Source: Candolleomyces eurysporus (lineage: Eukaryota > Basidiomycota > Agaricomycetes > Agaricales > Psathyrellaceae). Taken from it: DNA of 64,000 nucleotides. Both the position numbers and the translations under genes were made by a program. The first letter of the stretch is position 1, and the number at the start of each line of letters is the position of its first letter. The stretch is taken from positions 1 to 64,000 of the forward strand of contig JANBPK010000003.1 in NCBI GenBank assembly GCA_027579435.1, written 5' to 3'. This document shows positions 10,214 to 21,173 of this stretch, piece after piece. A model generated the notes under the pieces. That model saw only the letters and a list, made by a program, of their open reading frames with translations, was not told the origin of the DNA and ran no database searches.

Positions 10214-11313
10214 ATGGCTTCAGAGGCGCTTTTGGAAGAGCTGGAGGTTAGCCAGCTCCTCTTGATATCGTCTCCCTGTTCTCCTTCCCTGTTTCCTCTT
10301 AGGTCCTAGAATCGATCTATCCAACAGAACTCCAGAGTTCGTGTAATCGGCCATCACCTCTCCCTTACCCCTTGGACTGAGGATCATCTTGTCAAGGAAT
10401 ATCTGATACCGCACTTGATATCGAGGCCGAAGAGGATGACCCTCTGGACGGATATCCAAAGAGTAAGCTAACACTGAATTTTCACCTCAGTCTACACACG
10501 AGTTTTCTAACGCAACAATCCTTTCACCGGCCGGGCAGTAAAGCTTCTGTTATCAGTGAGCTATCCTGAAGCATACCCGGATGTCTTGCCAGAACTCAAA
10601 CTGGCCGTTGTCGACGGAGAACTCACAGAGAGCGAGATCGGTGCTCTAATCAAAGATTTACTGGCGATTGTGAGTTTATTTACGGGTGTGGGCTCGGAGA
10701 GGGAGACCTCGTGCTCGAGCTCAATTCTAACCTGCCNTTTTTTTGCAGGGTGAAGAAAATCTGGGAATGGCAATGACGTTTACCCTCGTGTCGCATCTCC
10801 GTGAACAGCTGTCCAAGCTCTCCCGATCTAAGAAACAAGAGCAGGACAGGATCGAGAAGGAGTTGGAGCGGTTAGCGCTAGAGGTTATGATCCACCTCCC
10901 ACGCACTCCGCACCAATTGCTGATTCTGCCGTAGGAAGAGGAAGCTAAAACACGCGGGACTCCCGTTACTTTGGAGTCATTTAAAGCGTGGAAGGCCAAG
11001 TTTGACAAGGAAATGGGCTTGAAGAAAGCGCAGGAGGAAGATGAGAAGCTTAAAGGGCTAACGCCGAAGGAGCGCGAGGAGTACAAAAAGGCGCAGCAGA
11101 GATTGTCGGGTGCGTATTTTTTTGTGCATGGAAGAACAGCGCGTTTATGGGTAACTGGTAGGACGGCAACTGTTTGAACGTAATAAAAACCTCGATACGC
11201 AAGATGAGGCCCTCATCGAGGAGGGCACGGTCTCTGTCGACATCAGCCAGTACGAGCGAACACGAGAAGAGGAAGAGCAAGACGAAGGTATCACATTCAG
11301 TGATAGCGATTAA
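10214..11313 (+). CDS. GIR2: RWD-domain protein, GIR2/RWDD1-like
   Basis: Likely partner of the translation-associated GTPase Rbg2/DRG2 and of Gcn1 (knowledge of Gir2/RWDD1). It starts MASEALLEELE; after a first intron, VLESIYPTELQ is the RWD start. Then come TALDIEAEEDDPLDGYPK, LLLSVSYPEAYPDVLPEL (the YPEAYPD core of RWD domains) and GEENLGMAMTFTLVSHLREQ. The second half is a charged helix (KWKAKFDKEMGLKK-type), followed by an acidic tail DISQYERTREEEEQDEG and FSDSD. This layout of RWD plus charged helix plus acidic end is that of Gir2/RWDD1. Five or so introns; the intron before GEENLG contains the N at 10737 next to a T-run. It diverges from MRP21. Confidence 0.88.
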
Positions 11314-11433
11314 ATTAAATAAGTCTATGTATGTATGTAGCTTCCATGAGTGCTGTTCTATTGCTACAAGGTGATGCGTGTGATTGAATCCAAATTGTAC
11401 AGTCCGTCAAAAAGAAAGTCCCAATGCATTATT

Positions 11434-13181
11434 TTAGAGACCTTGCAAGATCCCGGCTTCGCCACTATTCCCTTCTACAATCGTTTCCGATAGTTCTTTG
11501 CATCCCAAGTGTGGTCGGCCTTCTTCGCGTAACCACCCTTCTTCGTCCACAAATAATTTCGGAGCTTTCGACGAATCAGCTGAGGGGGCAAGGCCATCGC
11601 CCATGAGCTTAAGCCATTCGAGGATCGGCCGAGTCGTCCATCTATCCACGAAGCCATTACCTGCTTGGAACCAGCCGAGGTGGCCTCCTCGCTTTGTGAG
11701 AACCATGACCACCGATCCGTTTTCTCCGCCGTGCATTGGCACATGGCGCACCACAGGATCGTCCTCTGCATTGAGAGACAGGAAAGGAACGGTGATATCT
11801 GGAATCATCTTATCGCTCGAACCCCAGACGTAGTATTCCTCAGAGCTGGGGAACGGGAAGTGCGGGGGTGGGCCTCCTGCGATCCTCGTAAACTCTTGAT
11901 CGAAATCTGCTAGTGTCGGGTTGCTGAGGCCGACGGCCGTCTTCGCGGCGATGGCCACATGATGCGCTGGGTCTCCCGAGAGTGAGTCGATATGCTTTTT
12001 GAGGAGGTTCTGAAGATTGCCGCCCATTCCTTTTGAGTAAATGTGCTTCCCAAGGAAGGAATTGAGAAGACTAATTGTGAGGAGTCAGAAGAAGCGGTTA
12101 GAGGGAGAAGACGAGGGGGTGCTGACCCGTCATTATTGGCTTTCAAGTCCCATGGCTTTGGGGACAGTCTAGATCAGTAAAGAGAGATCCGGCGGAGAAA
12201 ATTTTACATACGCATGCCAATGCACAGACTGACTGGAGTCGTGTTTGAGCACCTTCTTCTCCAAGGTATCTTGTGAGCACGTTGGATCCCAAGGAAAAAC
12301 CGAGGCCAAGGAGACGGGCTTTGGGGAATTGATGGTGGATGTAGGCTAGTGCATTTCGAGTATCGTCAGTGTGACCGGCAGAGTAGAGGCGATAGCTTGT
12401 GAGAGGCACTCCTGCACCTGCGTGGCCAGTATTAAAATAGGCAACGTTCGTGGTGGGATGCTGCGACTTACAGCCTCTAAAGTTGATCACGACGGCACGA
12501 TAGCCCAAACCTCCCTTTTCGACAGGTGCGCATGCGTGGCTTAATACTGCTCTGACATAGGGTTCATAGGATCCTGGATGCGATTGTCAGCGGAAAAGGT
12601 ACTATCGATTGAAACGAGGACGGACTATACCTCCCGTAAGTCCATGCTGGACCACGACTATGGGAGCATCTTCTCTGACAGAAGATTGATCAACGGGGGC
12701 GAAATCGAGGCCGCTGTTCGCTGAGGTTAAAGGAAAGCAGGAATAGGGTAGTCCGATTGGTGCTTACAGAGTGCCACCGTCCGCCACGCGCAAGTATGTG
12801 CTGAGAGGCGCCAGATTGAGTTGAGATGTGATCTGGTGAAGAGGGAGAAACATACCGACGATAGGTCATATGGTCGCGGTTGGAAAAGTCGCCGAGGACA
12901 CAGTAGATGGTTTGGAGATGGCCACTGGGAGACGGGTTTGGTACGGGGACTCATGCAGGTGCACAGAGCGAGGCTCACTTGAATAGCCACCAGAGAGGCT
13001 TGAACTCGGTGAATAAGGACGGGCACCGGGTTTCCAAGAGTTCACGGAGCGAGAGCAGTTCTGCGCCATCTGTTCCTGTCTGTTTCTTGGCTGGCAGGAG
13101 GGCCGGTTTCTCGGCGAAATGAACGGTGGGGAGGTGGGTTTGGGTGATGGCTGGGGCTTGGACCGAGAGAAGGGCACCCAT
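11434..13181 (-). CDS. Alpha/beta hydrolase of the YheT/EMB8 family (Eht1/Eeb1-like)
   Basis: Probable ester hydrolase or acyltransferase; yeast relatives Eht1, Eeb1 and YMR210W act on medium-chain esters and monoacylglycerols. The start at 13181 gives MGALLSVQAPAITQTHLPTV. The body has GHLQTIYCVLGDF near the N terminus, VVVQHGLTGGSYEPYV (oxyanion region), YRAVVINFRGC and LTSYRLYSAGHTDDTRNALAYI. The nucleophile elbow is GLGFSLGSNVLTRYLGEEG, with GFSLG matching GxSxG. The Asp lies in FLSLNAEDDPVV and the His in RGGHLGWFQ, completing the catalytic triad. Several short introns are present, for example near 12060-12130. The C terminus extends beyond the fold with a Gly/Glu-rich tail ending at 11434. 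Substrate cannot be told from sequence. Confidence 0.88.
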
Positions 13182-13983
13182 GGCAGCGATAACGCAGAGA
13201 AAAGCGCAGTCTGCTCGATTATATTCTGCGGAGGTAGAGTGGGCGGCTCAGCTACATATGTCCGAGGACCAGGGCGGCACAGAGTACTCCAAGAAACACG
13301 GGCAACTGCATGCCGGGCCGGGTATTATCCACTTCCGACTCGGATGGCATCTCACTTCCTAACATGTCGCGCGCTATGCTAAATCCGGCTCAACTCAGTT
13401 CCTCTCCCACCAAACTACGGTCCACAAGTACGTGCGGTGGCGTTTTGCTTTCTCTATTCTGCTTCCGAAATCTCGTTCGGGCCTATCCAGCTGCTTGTCA
13501 GATAGAAGCCTCCGCATATGGCTACTCTAATGTCGAGAAGACATCAGAGCCAAGTCCACACAAATATAGCAGGTTGTCGCCCTGGGTCCAGTTGTCCAAC
13601 CTGGACTGGTCTCTCTTTCCGCCAGTGACCCGGCTGCTGATTTCATCTTGATCGCTATCTCCCAAACATGAGGTGGCGTCGTGTTGTTCTAATCTAGCCG
13701 TTGTCTTCGGCAATTTGGGGTCACGAGAAAACATTGCGCCTCGCTGGGTTCGAACTTGGGGGTGTTGTGTCACGTGGGGGGCGTGTTTCGTTGGTCGCGA
13801 TGTCGCCTGCCAAAACAATCGTTTCCCAGAACCATTACGCTCGACACCCCCCGTCGGGCCCTGTCCTCTGCTTGGCATTGGCGACGCTTTATGCCCTATA
13901 GTTCCGTTGTTACACCCTGATATCTTGTGTCGTTTCGCGAGCCACCTTTCGTTCCGCCAAGTCAGGCGACCACCCTTTTCAAC
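13182..13983. other. Intergenic region / shared upstream region of divergent genes
   Basis: About 800 bases between the divergent hydrolase and disordered-protein genes. Open frames here run antisense or have low-complexity composition. A GGTTCGAA-type box near 13743 superficially resembles a tRNA B box but has no A box or cloverleaf around it. No gene is supported. Confidence 0.4.
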
Positions 13984-16900
13984 ATGGAGGCCGTTTTGCA
14001 AAGCCCTCCTCCGCTGCAATCCATCTCGGACGAGGATACATACAATGCGGAATACGCCGGTATTCATCTTGGGCCTTCCACAACCCCGGAACTTAAAATT
14101 GCGACCATAGACGATCCACAGCCACCCCTTCCCTCTAATGCTGGATCTCAGGATTCACAACCCCCAACACCCCAGCCAGACGTGATCGATACTGACAAGG
14201 AGGCCGAGGAGGAAGAGTCGGAGGATGTAGAACGTGTCGAAGAGCTGGTCGGCGGGGCAGATGTTGAGGGTCTCCTTACTTTGGACACAGATATACCCTT
14301 CAGCACAGATTATGTCGATGATGGTGCGTCTGAAAAAATTTCGGGTTGACGCCTTGCTCAATGACCTCCTTCCACAGAGCCATCGTCTGCTCTAGCTCTT
14401 AGGATATCGAGAGCCATGGACAACCCCTCTCCGCCGCCAAGTCCTCTGCCAAACGAAGACACGTTACCTACCGAACTCACAGACGCAGATGCGAATGATA
14501 ACGACCAGGACTTGTCTGCTGAAGATGCGTCAGCTCCATCGGAAATACCTCCAGCGTCTCCAAGCCCAACTCCTCCACAACCCACCGATTCGCATATGGA
14601 GGTTGAGGAATCCGTTCCAAGCAGTCCTTCACCGCAACAAGACCTGATTACTTTTGACTCGGTTTCCGCTTTGGAAATTCCTTTTGTCATCAAACCACAA
14701 GACGACAACGCGAACCCTCCCGACTCTGCCGTTTCTGCTGTCGAGGCTATGCTCCTTGCTTCACCCTCTGACTCTCCAGTCGACCCGTCCACGTCCGGGG
14801 AACCTACAGCACCAACGGTGGAGGAGCCGGAAACGGAACTAGCGCCGCCTCGCCTGAATTTAGCACCCGAAACAAATGGTCTTTCACCGCCTTCCACTCC
14901 ACCAACACAACCTTTGAGAAGGTCGCCCAGGAAGAGTGTGGCTCCAGTCATCTTTGGCACTCCTCAGGGTACTCCCCGACCATCCTCACGCTCGCCGAAG
15001 AAAAAGAAGCCAAAGTTCGACCTGGTCGTTGACAATTCTAAAGATGAAAGTGATGATGGAACTCCCGAGAACGTCCTTTTGCCCATCCAACCCAACTCTA
15101 CAACAGCTACTCCACGGACCCGCGAACGCAGTCGGTCCAGGAGCCCTTTGGTTTTCAGCCGCGAAGTGGGATCCTTGTCGCCCACAACATCCAACTTGTT
15201 GACAGAACTAATTCCTTCATTCACGGATACGACCCCTTTGCAACTGAATGCAGAAGAGCCGGCCCTTTCAAACGGCGAGCCAGTATCATCGCAAGGAATG
15301 CAAACATTCTCTGTATTCGCTCCACCTTCTCCCGCTCCCGCTCCTCCGTCAGATCCACAACCGTCTACACCCATGCGTCCTTCGGCCCCAATCCGACCAA
15401 TGGCGACCCCGTCCCCCTCGAAACTCAGACTCCAAGTTTCAGCTCAAGATGCAACTGCTACACCAGCGCGTAGAATTCCTATAGAGCAGGCTCTTGAGTC
15501 TGGTCAGCTCTCGCCCTTGAAAGCATCTCAGATGGGATTCAAGCCTCAGTCAGCACTTCCTGGTCTTCCACAAACACCAGCCCGGCGTGTTTTGGTTTCA
15601 GAGCAGCTTGCACAAGCTCCCGCCTCAGCAAAATCAGCTATTCGCATAGGCAGCCCTGTTCGTGGTCGGTCCCAAGAACCGCAAGCGTCAACCGCTAGCG
15701 CTAGCGGCCAAATCGGGATACCGTCAATAGCACAACGGACAGCTTCGGCGGTGTATGCTGTATCCTCCCACAGTANTTGCATCGTCCTCCACCGCCAGTG
15801 CACGGCCGTCCAAACTGCCATTCCCTCTCGTTGCAGCCGAGAAGCCTCCTTCAGCGTCCACGTCTGCTGACAAGGATACGTCGAAGGAGTCAGCCTCTAT
15901 TTCCAGCCCCGTCAAATCTAACCTGAAGCAGGCCTCCAGTCGGATTCCAAGGATTGGAGCAAAACCTTATTCACGACCACCTACGGCTGCCAAACCTACA
16001 ATCAAGAAGCAAACCCCTGCACCCGCTCCGGTCCCCACCCCCGCCCCCGCACCGAAGCCAACCACTATCCGGAAAGTTGATTTATCGAAGCCGAGCACAA
16101 CGAGAATGGTACGTTGTAACTGGTTTTTCGCAGTTGGACGCGACATTCATCCATCTCAAGGTTGCTAGTCGTGGACTTGCATCTAGTACAAGCACTTCTT
16201 TGGCAAAGGGTAAGGGTAAGGAGACGGCTGCTACTACACGTTCTGTTGCACCGGCTGCCTCTGCCACAAATCTACCTTCGTCTATCCCAAGCGCCGCGAA
16301 GCGTAAGCGTAGTCCAGATAAAGTACCTTCCCGCATGCCTTCGTCACGACAGGCCCCTTCTTCGGCAACCACTGCAACTGCCGCATCTACAAGTAGAGTC
16401 AGGGCAACCGCGGCTGCTAAGAAAATTGTTCAGCCTACGCTTCGGATTCGAAAGGTTGTGGACCCTGTACCTCCGGCTGCGCTGGTTGCTCCTCCACCTC
16501 CTCCGGTTCCTCAAGCTCAACAACCTATGCAGCCTGCTCAACCTACAGCCCAAATGATATCCAATAAGGAACCTACGCAAACTCATGGAGAGGCTGAAGC
16601 TGCTCATATTGAAGTTGCCCCCATGCATGTCGATNGGGGGGTTAGACTTGGGCTCACCGATGAAAGAAGATCCTCCGACACAGCCTGTTGTCCGGCCACC
16701 TTCGCCTCCAGTAGCCCCTCCCACGCCAGTGCCGTCAATACCGGTCATCCAAATCGACCCTCCTACAGAAACCCCACCCATCGAGACGCTCCACCCTTCA
16801 GAAATCCCCCAGCCGATCCAGGGTGTCAGGAGGACCACGCGGTTGCGAAAGGCTACGGTTGACTGTGCGGCTAGTGGTGCTGAGCCGAGAGCGACGAGTT

Positions 16901-17742
16901 CTCGACGCAAGGCTTCTCAGGGACCTCGGTTCGTGTTTACGGACGCGTACTCGGAGATGAGTGTTACTGCGCTGAAGCAGCTCACGATGACCAACACCGT
17001 GCGGAACCAGCATTACCTTTCGGCCAAGTTGGAGTTGGAGGTGATCAGGAAGGATGGGGCGAGGCCGGAGAGTCCGATGGTGAAGATTAAGACGATTGCG
17101 CAGAGGCAGCTGGAGGAGCAGGCTGAGCAGAGGACGGAGAGGGCGAAGAGGAGGGCTAGGAGGAGTGGGGAGCTCGGGGAGAGTGATTTGGAGATGGATG
17201 ATAGTGATAATGGGGAGAATTCGTCGGATGTGGATGAGTTGCCTAGCTTGCAGGAGGAGCAGAGGGTAAGGCATACAAGAGGGGCTGGGGAGGATGAGGA
17301 TTATGAGACTCCACATCGTGCCTTTAAGCGCATGAAGTTGACAGAGGGTGGATTGGTGGAAGAGGCTGAGATGGATGAAGGCAAGAGGAGAGTGAAGTGG
17401 GATCGGGGATTGTTTACGACTGTCTATTTGGATGAGGTGGTTTTGGGACATCGTCAATTGACGAAGGAGCAGAGAAGTTTGAAAGGCTGTTTGGCGCCTA
17501 CGGCCAAGGTGCGTATACCACATTTTTTCAGTTTCATTTGATCTTTCTAATTTGTCGATTACTAGGCTTTACGACTCGACACCCTGGGCAATCTTGAGGC
17601 GGATACTCCACTTACAGACCTTGGCTCCCAGAATATCGTCGTCAAGAAGTTTGTCTATGAGGGCGAACTTGTGCCAGAGCCGGTGGTGGAAGAGGTTGAG
17701 GTTCCCAAGACGCGTTCTAGGAGCAAGAAGGCCAAATCATAA
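13984..17742 (+). CDS. Very large, mostly disordered protein of unknown function
   Basis: About 1,190 aa starting MEAVLQSPPPLQSISDEDTY. Introns at 14324-14377, near 16109-16161 and near 17513-17565. The first third is acidic and Pro/Ser-rich; the middle has many SP/TP sites and basic stretches (SPRKS, RSPKKKKPKF, RERSRSRSPL); the last 300 residues are more structured and charged, with ATVDCAASGAEPRA, YSEMSVTALKQLTMTNTVRN, KLELEVIRKDGARPE, a basic RTERAKRRARRSG block and an acidic block. It ends RSRSKKAKS, nuclear-localisation-like. A nuclear, heavily phosphorylated scaffold is my inference; no domain was recognised. Two Ns (15776, 16635) break the frame as printed; deleting each restores a continuous frame. 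It converges with the dehydrogenase gene. Confidence 0.8.
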
Positions 17743-17865
17743 TCACCACCACGATGTCCGCCGATTTAACGATTTCTAACGTATTATCTTAATTTCTGTA
17801 TTGATTGGATCCTCATGTACAGGTCATTTGCTTTGTTGGCTCAACCACATCCGTACCTACGGGGA

Positions 17866-18969
17866 TTAATTGCCCGTATATTTGATACCTGCGCTGGCCT
17901 GATTCACGGGGAAAATGAGGACGTCGGCGATGTTGACATGTGGTGGGCGCGCTGCCGCCCAGACGATCTCCTCTGCAATATCTTCACCAACGACTGAAGG
18001 TGCACGCATGTCAATTCGAAGCAGCAGGGACGTGTCGATGGAAAGAAGGACTTACGAGGTTGCAAACCGGCGTATACATTCTTTGCGGCGCCTTCGTCTC
18101 CACGATACCGGACAACTGAGAATTCGGTTTCGACCATGCCAGGGTCAATCTCGGTTACTCGGATGGGAGTGTTCACGAGTTCGCGTAGGAGGGATCCGGT
18201 GAAGGCCCGGACGGCGTGCTTGGTTGCGGTGTAGATGCTGCCACCAGCGTAGGGTTCCCTACCTGCAATGGAACCGAGGTTGATGATATGGCCGCTGTTC
18301 TTCTTTTTGAATTCTAGGGCACACGAGCACAGTTTAGAGTTGGATTGCATGTGCTGGTAGTTTACAGACTGACTAACCTTTGACGAGCAGTTGGGTCATT
18401 GCTACCAATCCAAAGACGTTTGTCTGGAACATCTTTTCGTAGTCGTCTGGTGCGATGTCTCCCACATGTTCGACTCCGAAAACGAATCCGGCGTTGTTGA
18501 CTGTGTGGTCAGTGAACGAGGTTGAGGTTGGCACCAGGAAGTTGTCCGGCGAGTGACTTACCCAGGATGTCGACGTCGCGGAGCTCTGAAGGTACCTTAT
18601 CCCATAGAGATTCGACTTGACTCCTGTCTGACACGTCGAGAGGAATAGCAGCGAATTTGCCGCCTTCCTGTAGCCCGGACGCTTGGTGTGCAGTTCGGCA
18701 TTGTTCGTGAACCTTGGCCAGGGCTTCTGTGCGACGTGCGAGAAGGATAACGTTGGCACCACCCTTTTTACGCGTGGTTGAATAGAGTCATCAGATGCGT
18801 GGGTCGTTGATTCTGACCTTTGCGAAGAGGACTGCCGTTGCCTGGACGTGTTTGATCAGATGCAGCCCCTGTCGGGAGATCGGGATGTACGCACAGCTCC
18901 GATGCCACTGCTAGCACCGGTAACGAGGACGGTCTTGTTGAGGAGACGAGAGGCGTTGAAGACAGACAT
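17866..18969 (-). CDS. Short-chain dehydrogenase/reductase, YMR226C-like
   Basis: NADP-dependent dehydrogenase of 3-hydroxy acids, close to yeast YMR226C and bacterial YdfG (serine 3-dehydrogenase type). Starts [22 protein letters not shown], containing the TGxxxGIG cofactor loop. Later exons: [50 protein letters not shown] (NNAG), [35 protein letters not shown] and [11 protein letters not shown] (catalytic Ser with Y-x-x-x-K), then [19 protein letters not shown]. Last exon: [14 protein letters not shown], ending YTGN at 17866. Length about 280 aa is normal. Five or six introns. The start codon lies 134 bases from the divergent SET-domain gene, so they may share a promoter. Confidence 0.9.
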
Positions 18970-19103
18970 GGTGGGGAGCAGATAAGAGGAGAGGAGATAA
19001 ATGACTTTAAATACAACGCTTAATGATTATCGGGATGTACATGTGCCTGATGCAATGCAAGCGTGATCGGAGCTCAGCATGTTGTCACCCTATCTCTCTT
19101 CCG

Positions 19104-20744
19104 ATGCACGACCACCANTCCTGGTTGGCCCCCCCTCCTCGCTTGGCTAGCCGACCATGGCACCGACCTTGCTCATCATGTTCATTCGGAAGCCCGGGCT
19201 GTTGAATTCGGTAAGCTTCGTCCGTTTTCCCCGTGGGTCAACGCTTAGATATCCGGTCAGGATACGGCTTGTTTGCGTTGAAGGACCTACCACCATCGAC
19301 CCCGTTGTTGACAATTCCAGCAGCTGCGCTGCTCAACTCGATTACACTTGCCCCTCATTACCCAAAAGCCAAACCCCAATTGAGCAGTGTGCAGATCATC
19401 TCCCTTCATTTGCTGCTCCATCGTCCGAGTGCGGGGTCGTCTTCTTCGGACCCTCTCTTTGGACCCTACATCTCCGTCCTTCCCCTAAACTTTGACACCC
19501 ACCCACTGGCTTGGTACTGGAAACGACGGCGCGGTGCCGACTCTCCGGGGATCTGGCTACTGGACCAACTTACCCCGTTCGTGAAACGGGATCTTGAACG
19601 CATTGCAAATACTTTCCAAACGGACTGGGAACGCGTTCGCTCTTATCTGGTTCGTTGCCTCGTTTTTTGTTGTATTACGGCTTGACGGAACGTTAGCGCA
19701 AAAGACCGAATGTCTTGAAGACTGCGACCAACTCTAATGCTCAACGTTTGCTCTCCGATCCGGATTCTGTTGACGATGATTATCTGTGGGCCTGGCTGAA
19801 CGGTAGGCCAATTCACGATTAACTTACCTTCCGTCCCGACATCTCATACTTTGCTGAGGTTAGTGAACACACGCTGCATTTATTATCGCATCAAGGACAC
19901 CAAGTCGGATCCGGACAATTTGACTTTATGTCCCATCCTCGACTTTGCGAACCATTCCTCTGTTGAGCCAAGTATGATCCCGCGGGCCTTTTCTGCGGAT
20001 ATCTGGGATATGGCACCTTCCAAGAACGCGGCTGAAGATATGGTTCTTGTGTCCCCGTCCCAAAAGACTGTCCGGGCTACAGAGGAGTTTTATCTGCGCT
20101 ATGGATATCACAGTAACCAGTTCTTGTTCGTGGAATACGGATTCTCGAGCGCCATCTCTGAACAGGGCATACTCTGTGGCGATGAGCATAACGACATTGA
20201 TGTATCGCCTGTCGTGGAAGACCTGTTCAAGAGCCAGGGAGATTTCGGGGAATGGATGAAGGAAAGGTTGTTAGAGGAGGGCTATTGGGGGTAAGTTCTC
20301 CGCGCCTCTCCACATCATGATCTTAAATTTACGTTTTTGAACAGTGGATGGACCCTGCACTCCGCCCCTGCACCCGCCCACCCTTCGTATCGGTTGATCA
20401 CCGCTCTCCGGCTTTACCATGCGTTTCCTGCAGGAGCTGGGAAGCTGGAGAGTACCACCGACAGCGAAGCTATTTTGGACGTGTGGCGTGGAGTTGTCAA
20501 CGGGGAGCGCGCATCCATATCGGACGAGAATGAGGTTCTTTGGAGAGAAACTTTGCTCCAACTTTGTCAGAAGATAGAGGGGGAGGGCGCCAGTCGGGTA
20601 GTCTCACTACCCTCGGTAGCGAAAGCCAGGGATGATGATAGGACTGTTGAGGCGATGTTACCTTGTGTCATTTCTCTTTGGAATGAGGAGAAGTATATAG
20701 CAAGGGCGGTCTTACAGTCTATTCGTGATGATGTCTCCTTTTAA
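19104..20744 (+). CDS. SET-domain lysine methyltransferase (RKM/SETD6-like)
   Basis: Protein lysine methyltransferase of the Rubisco-LSMT type; fungal members modify ribosomal proteins and other targets. With the N at 19118 removed, the ATG at 19104 reads in frame as MHDHHPGWPPLLAWLADHG, joining by an intron (about 19210-19249) to DIRSGYGLFALKDLPPSTPL, the start of the SET domain. It continues VQIISLHLLLHRPS, PLAWYWKRRRGADSPGIW, LTLCPILDFANHSS (the NHS signature), and FYLRYGYHSNQFLFVEYGF (G-Y-x-x-N...Y region). The C-terminal part resembles the LSMT substrate-binding domain. Small introns lie near 19649-19697, 19803-19859 and 20290-20343. About 470 aa. The target protein cannot be predicted. 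Confidence 0.88.
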
Positions 20745-21173
20745 TGTACCAAGATTGACTTTGATAGCGATCGAGGATCGTCTGCGGTGGTCATATGGCT
20801 AGCTGGCCGGAAGTGTCGTACGGCCTTGAGGCGAGGCATTGAGTTTCATCAGCGCTCGGTCCCTAAGCAAGGGGTTTGGCCCGGAGCTATGGGCGTCCTC
20901 AGGCTGAGTTCATGGAGGCTATACTATACGTGGTTTGCAGCGTGTATCTAGTACATATTTAATACATGACCAGCTTTCCTCGCGGCTTAGCGTCTTGAGC
21001 CTTGTGCATTTCCATTACAGCAGGGTTACAGGAACTGTTGAACCGTCACGACCAACTAGATGCCAAACGCGGTGGCTGTGCAACAGGGACCTACGAGCCA
21101 TCACCGCACGGAAGAACGAGCACACCTTCTTCCTTCCTTCACCTCCCACTCCCCGTCCACCTTCACCTTCAAC
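20745..21173. other. Intergenic region between same-strand genes
   Basis: About 430 bases between the SET gene and the UPF0658-like gene. Nothing gene-like is visible. The last 60 bases are rich in C and T (TTCCTTCCTTCACC-like), typical of a fungal leader ahead of the ATG at 21174. Confidence 0.4.

Noticed and set aside
13740..13765. GGTTCGAA box resembling a tRNA B box
   Set aside because: No A box or acceptor/anticodon stems could be drawn around it.
14358..14960. 200-codon antisense ORF (and similar at 15546-15821, 16344-16910, 16798-17523)
   Set aside because: Antisense shadows of the disordered protein, with biased composition and no motif.
15776..16635. Apparent frameshifts making the disordered protein a pseudogene
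   Set aside because: Both coincide with single Ns; deleting each N gives one continuous frame, so an assembly artefact is far more likely.
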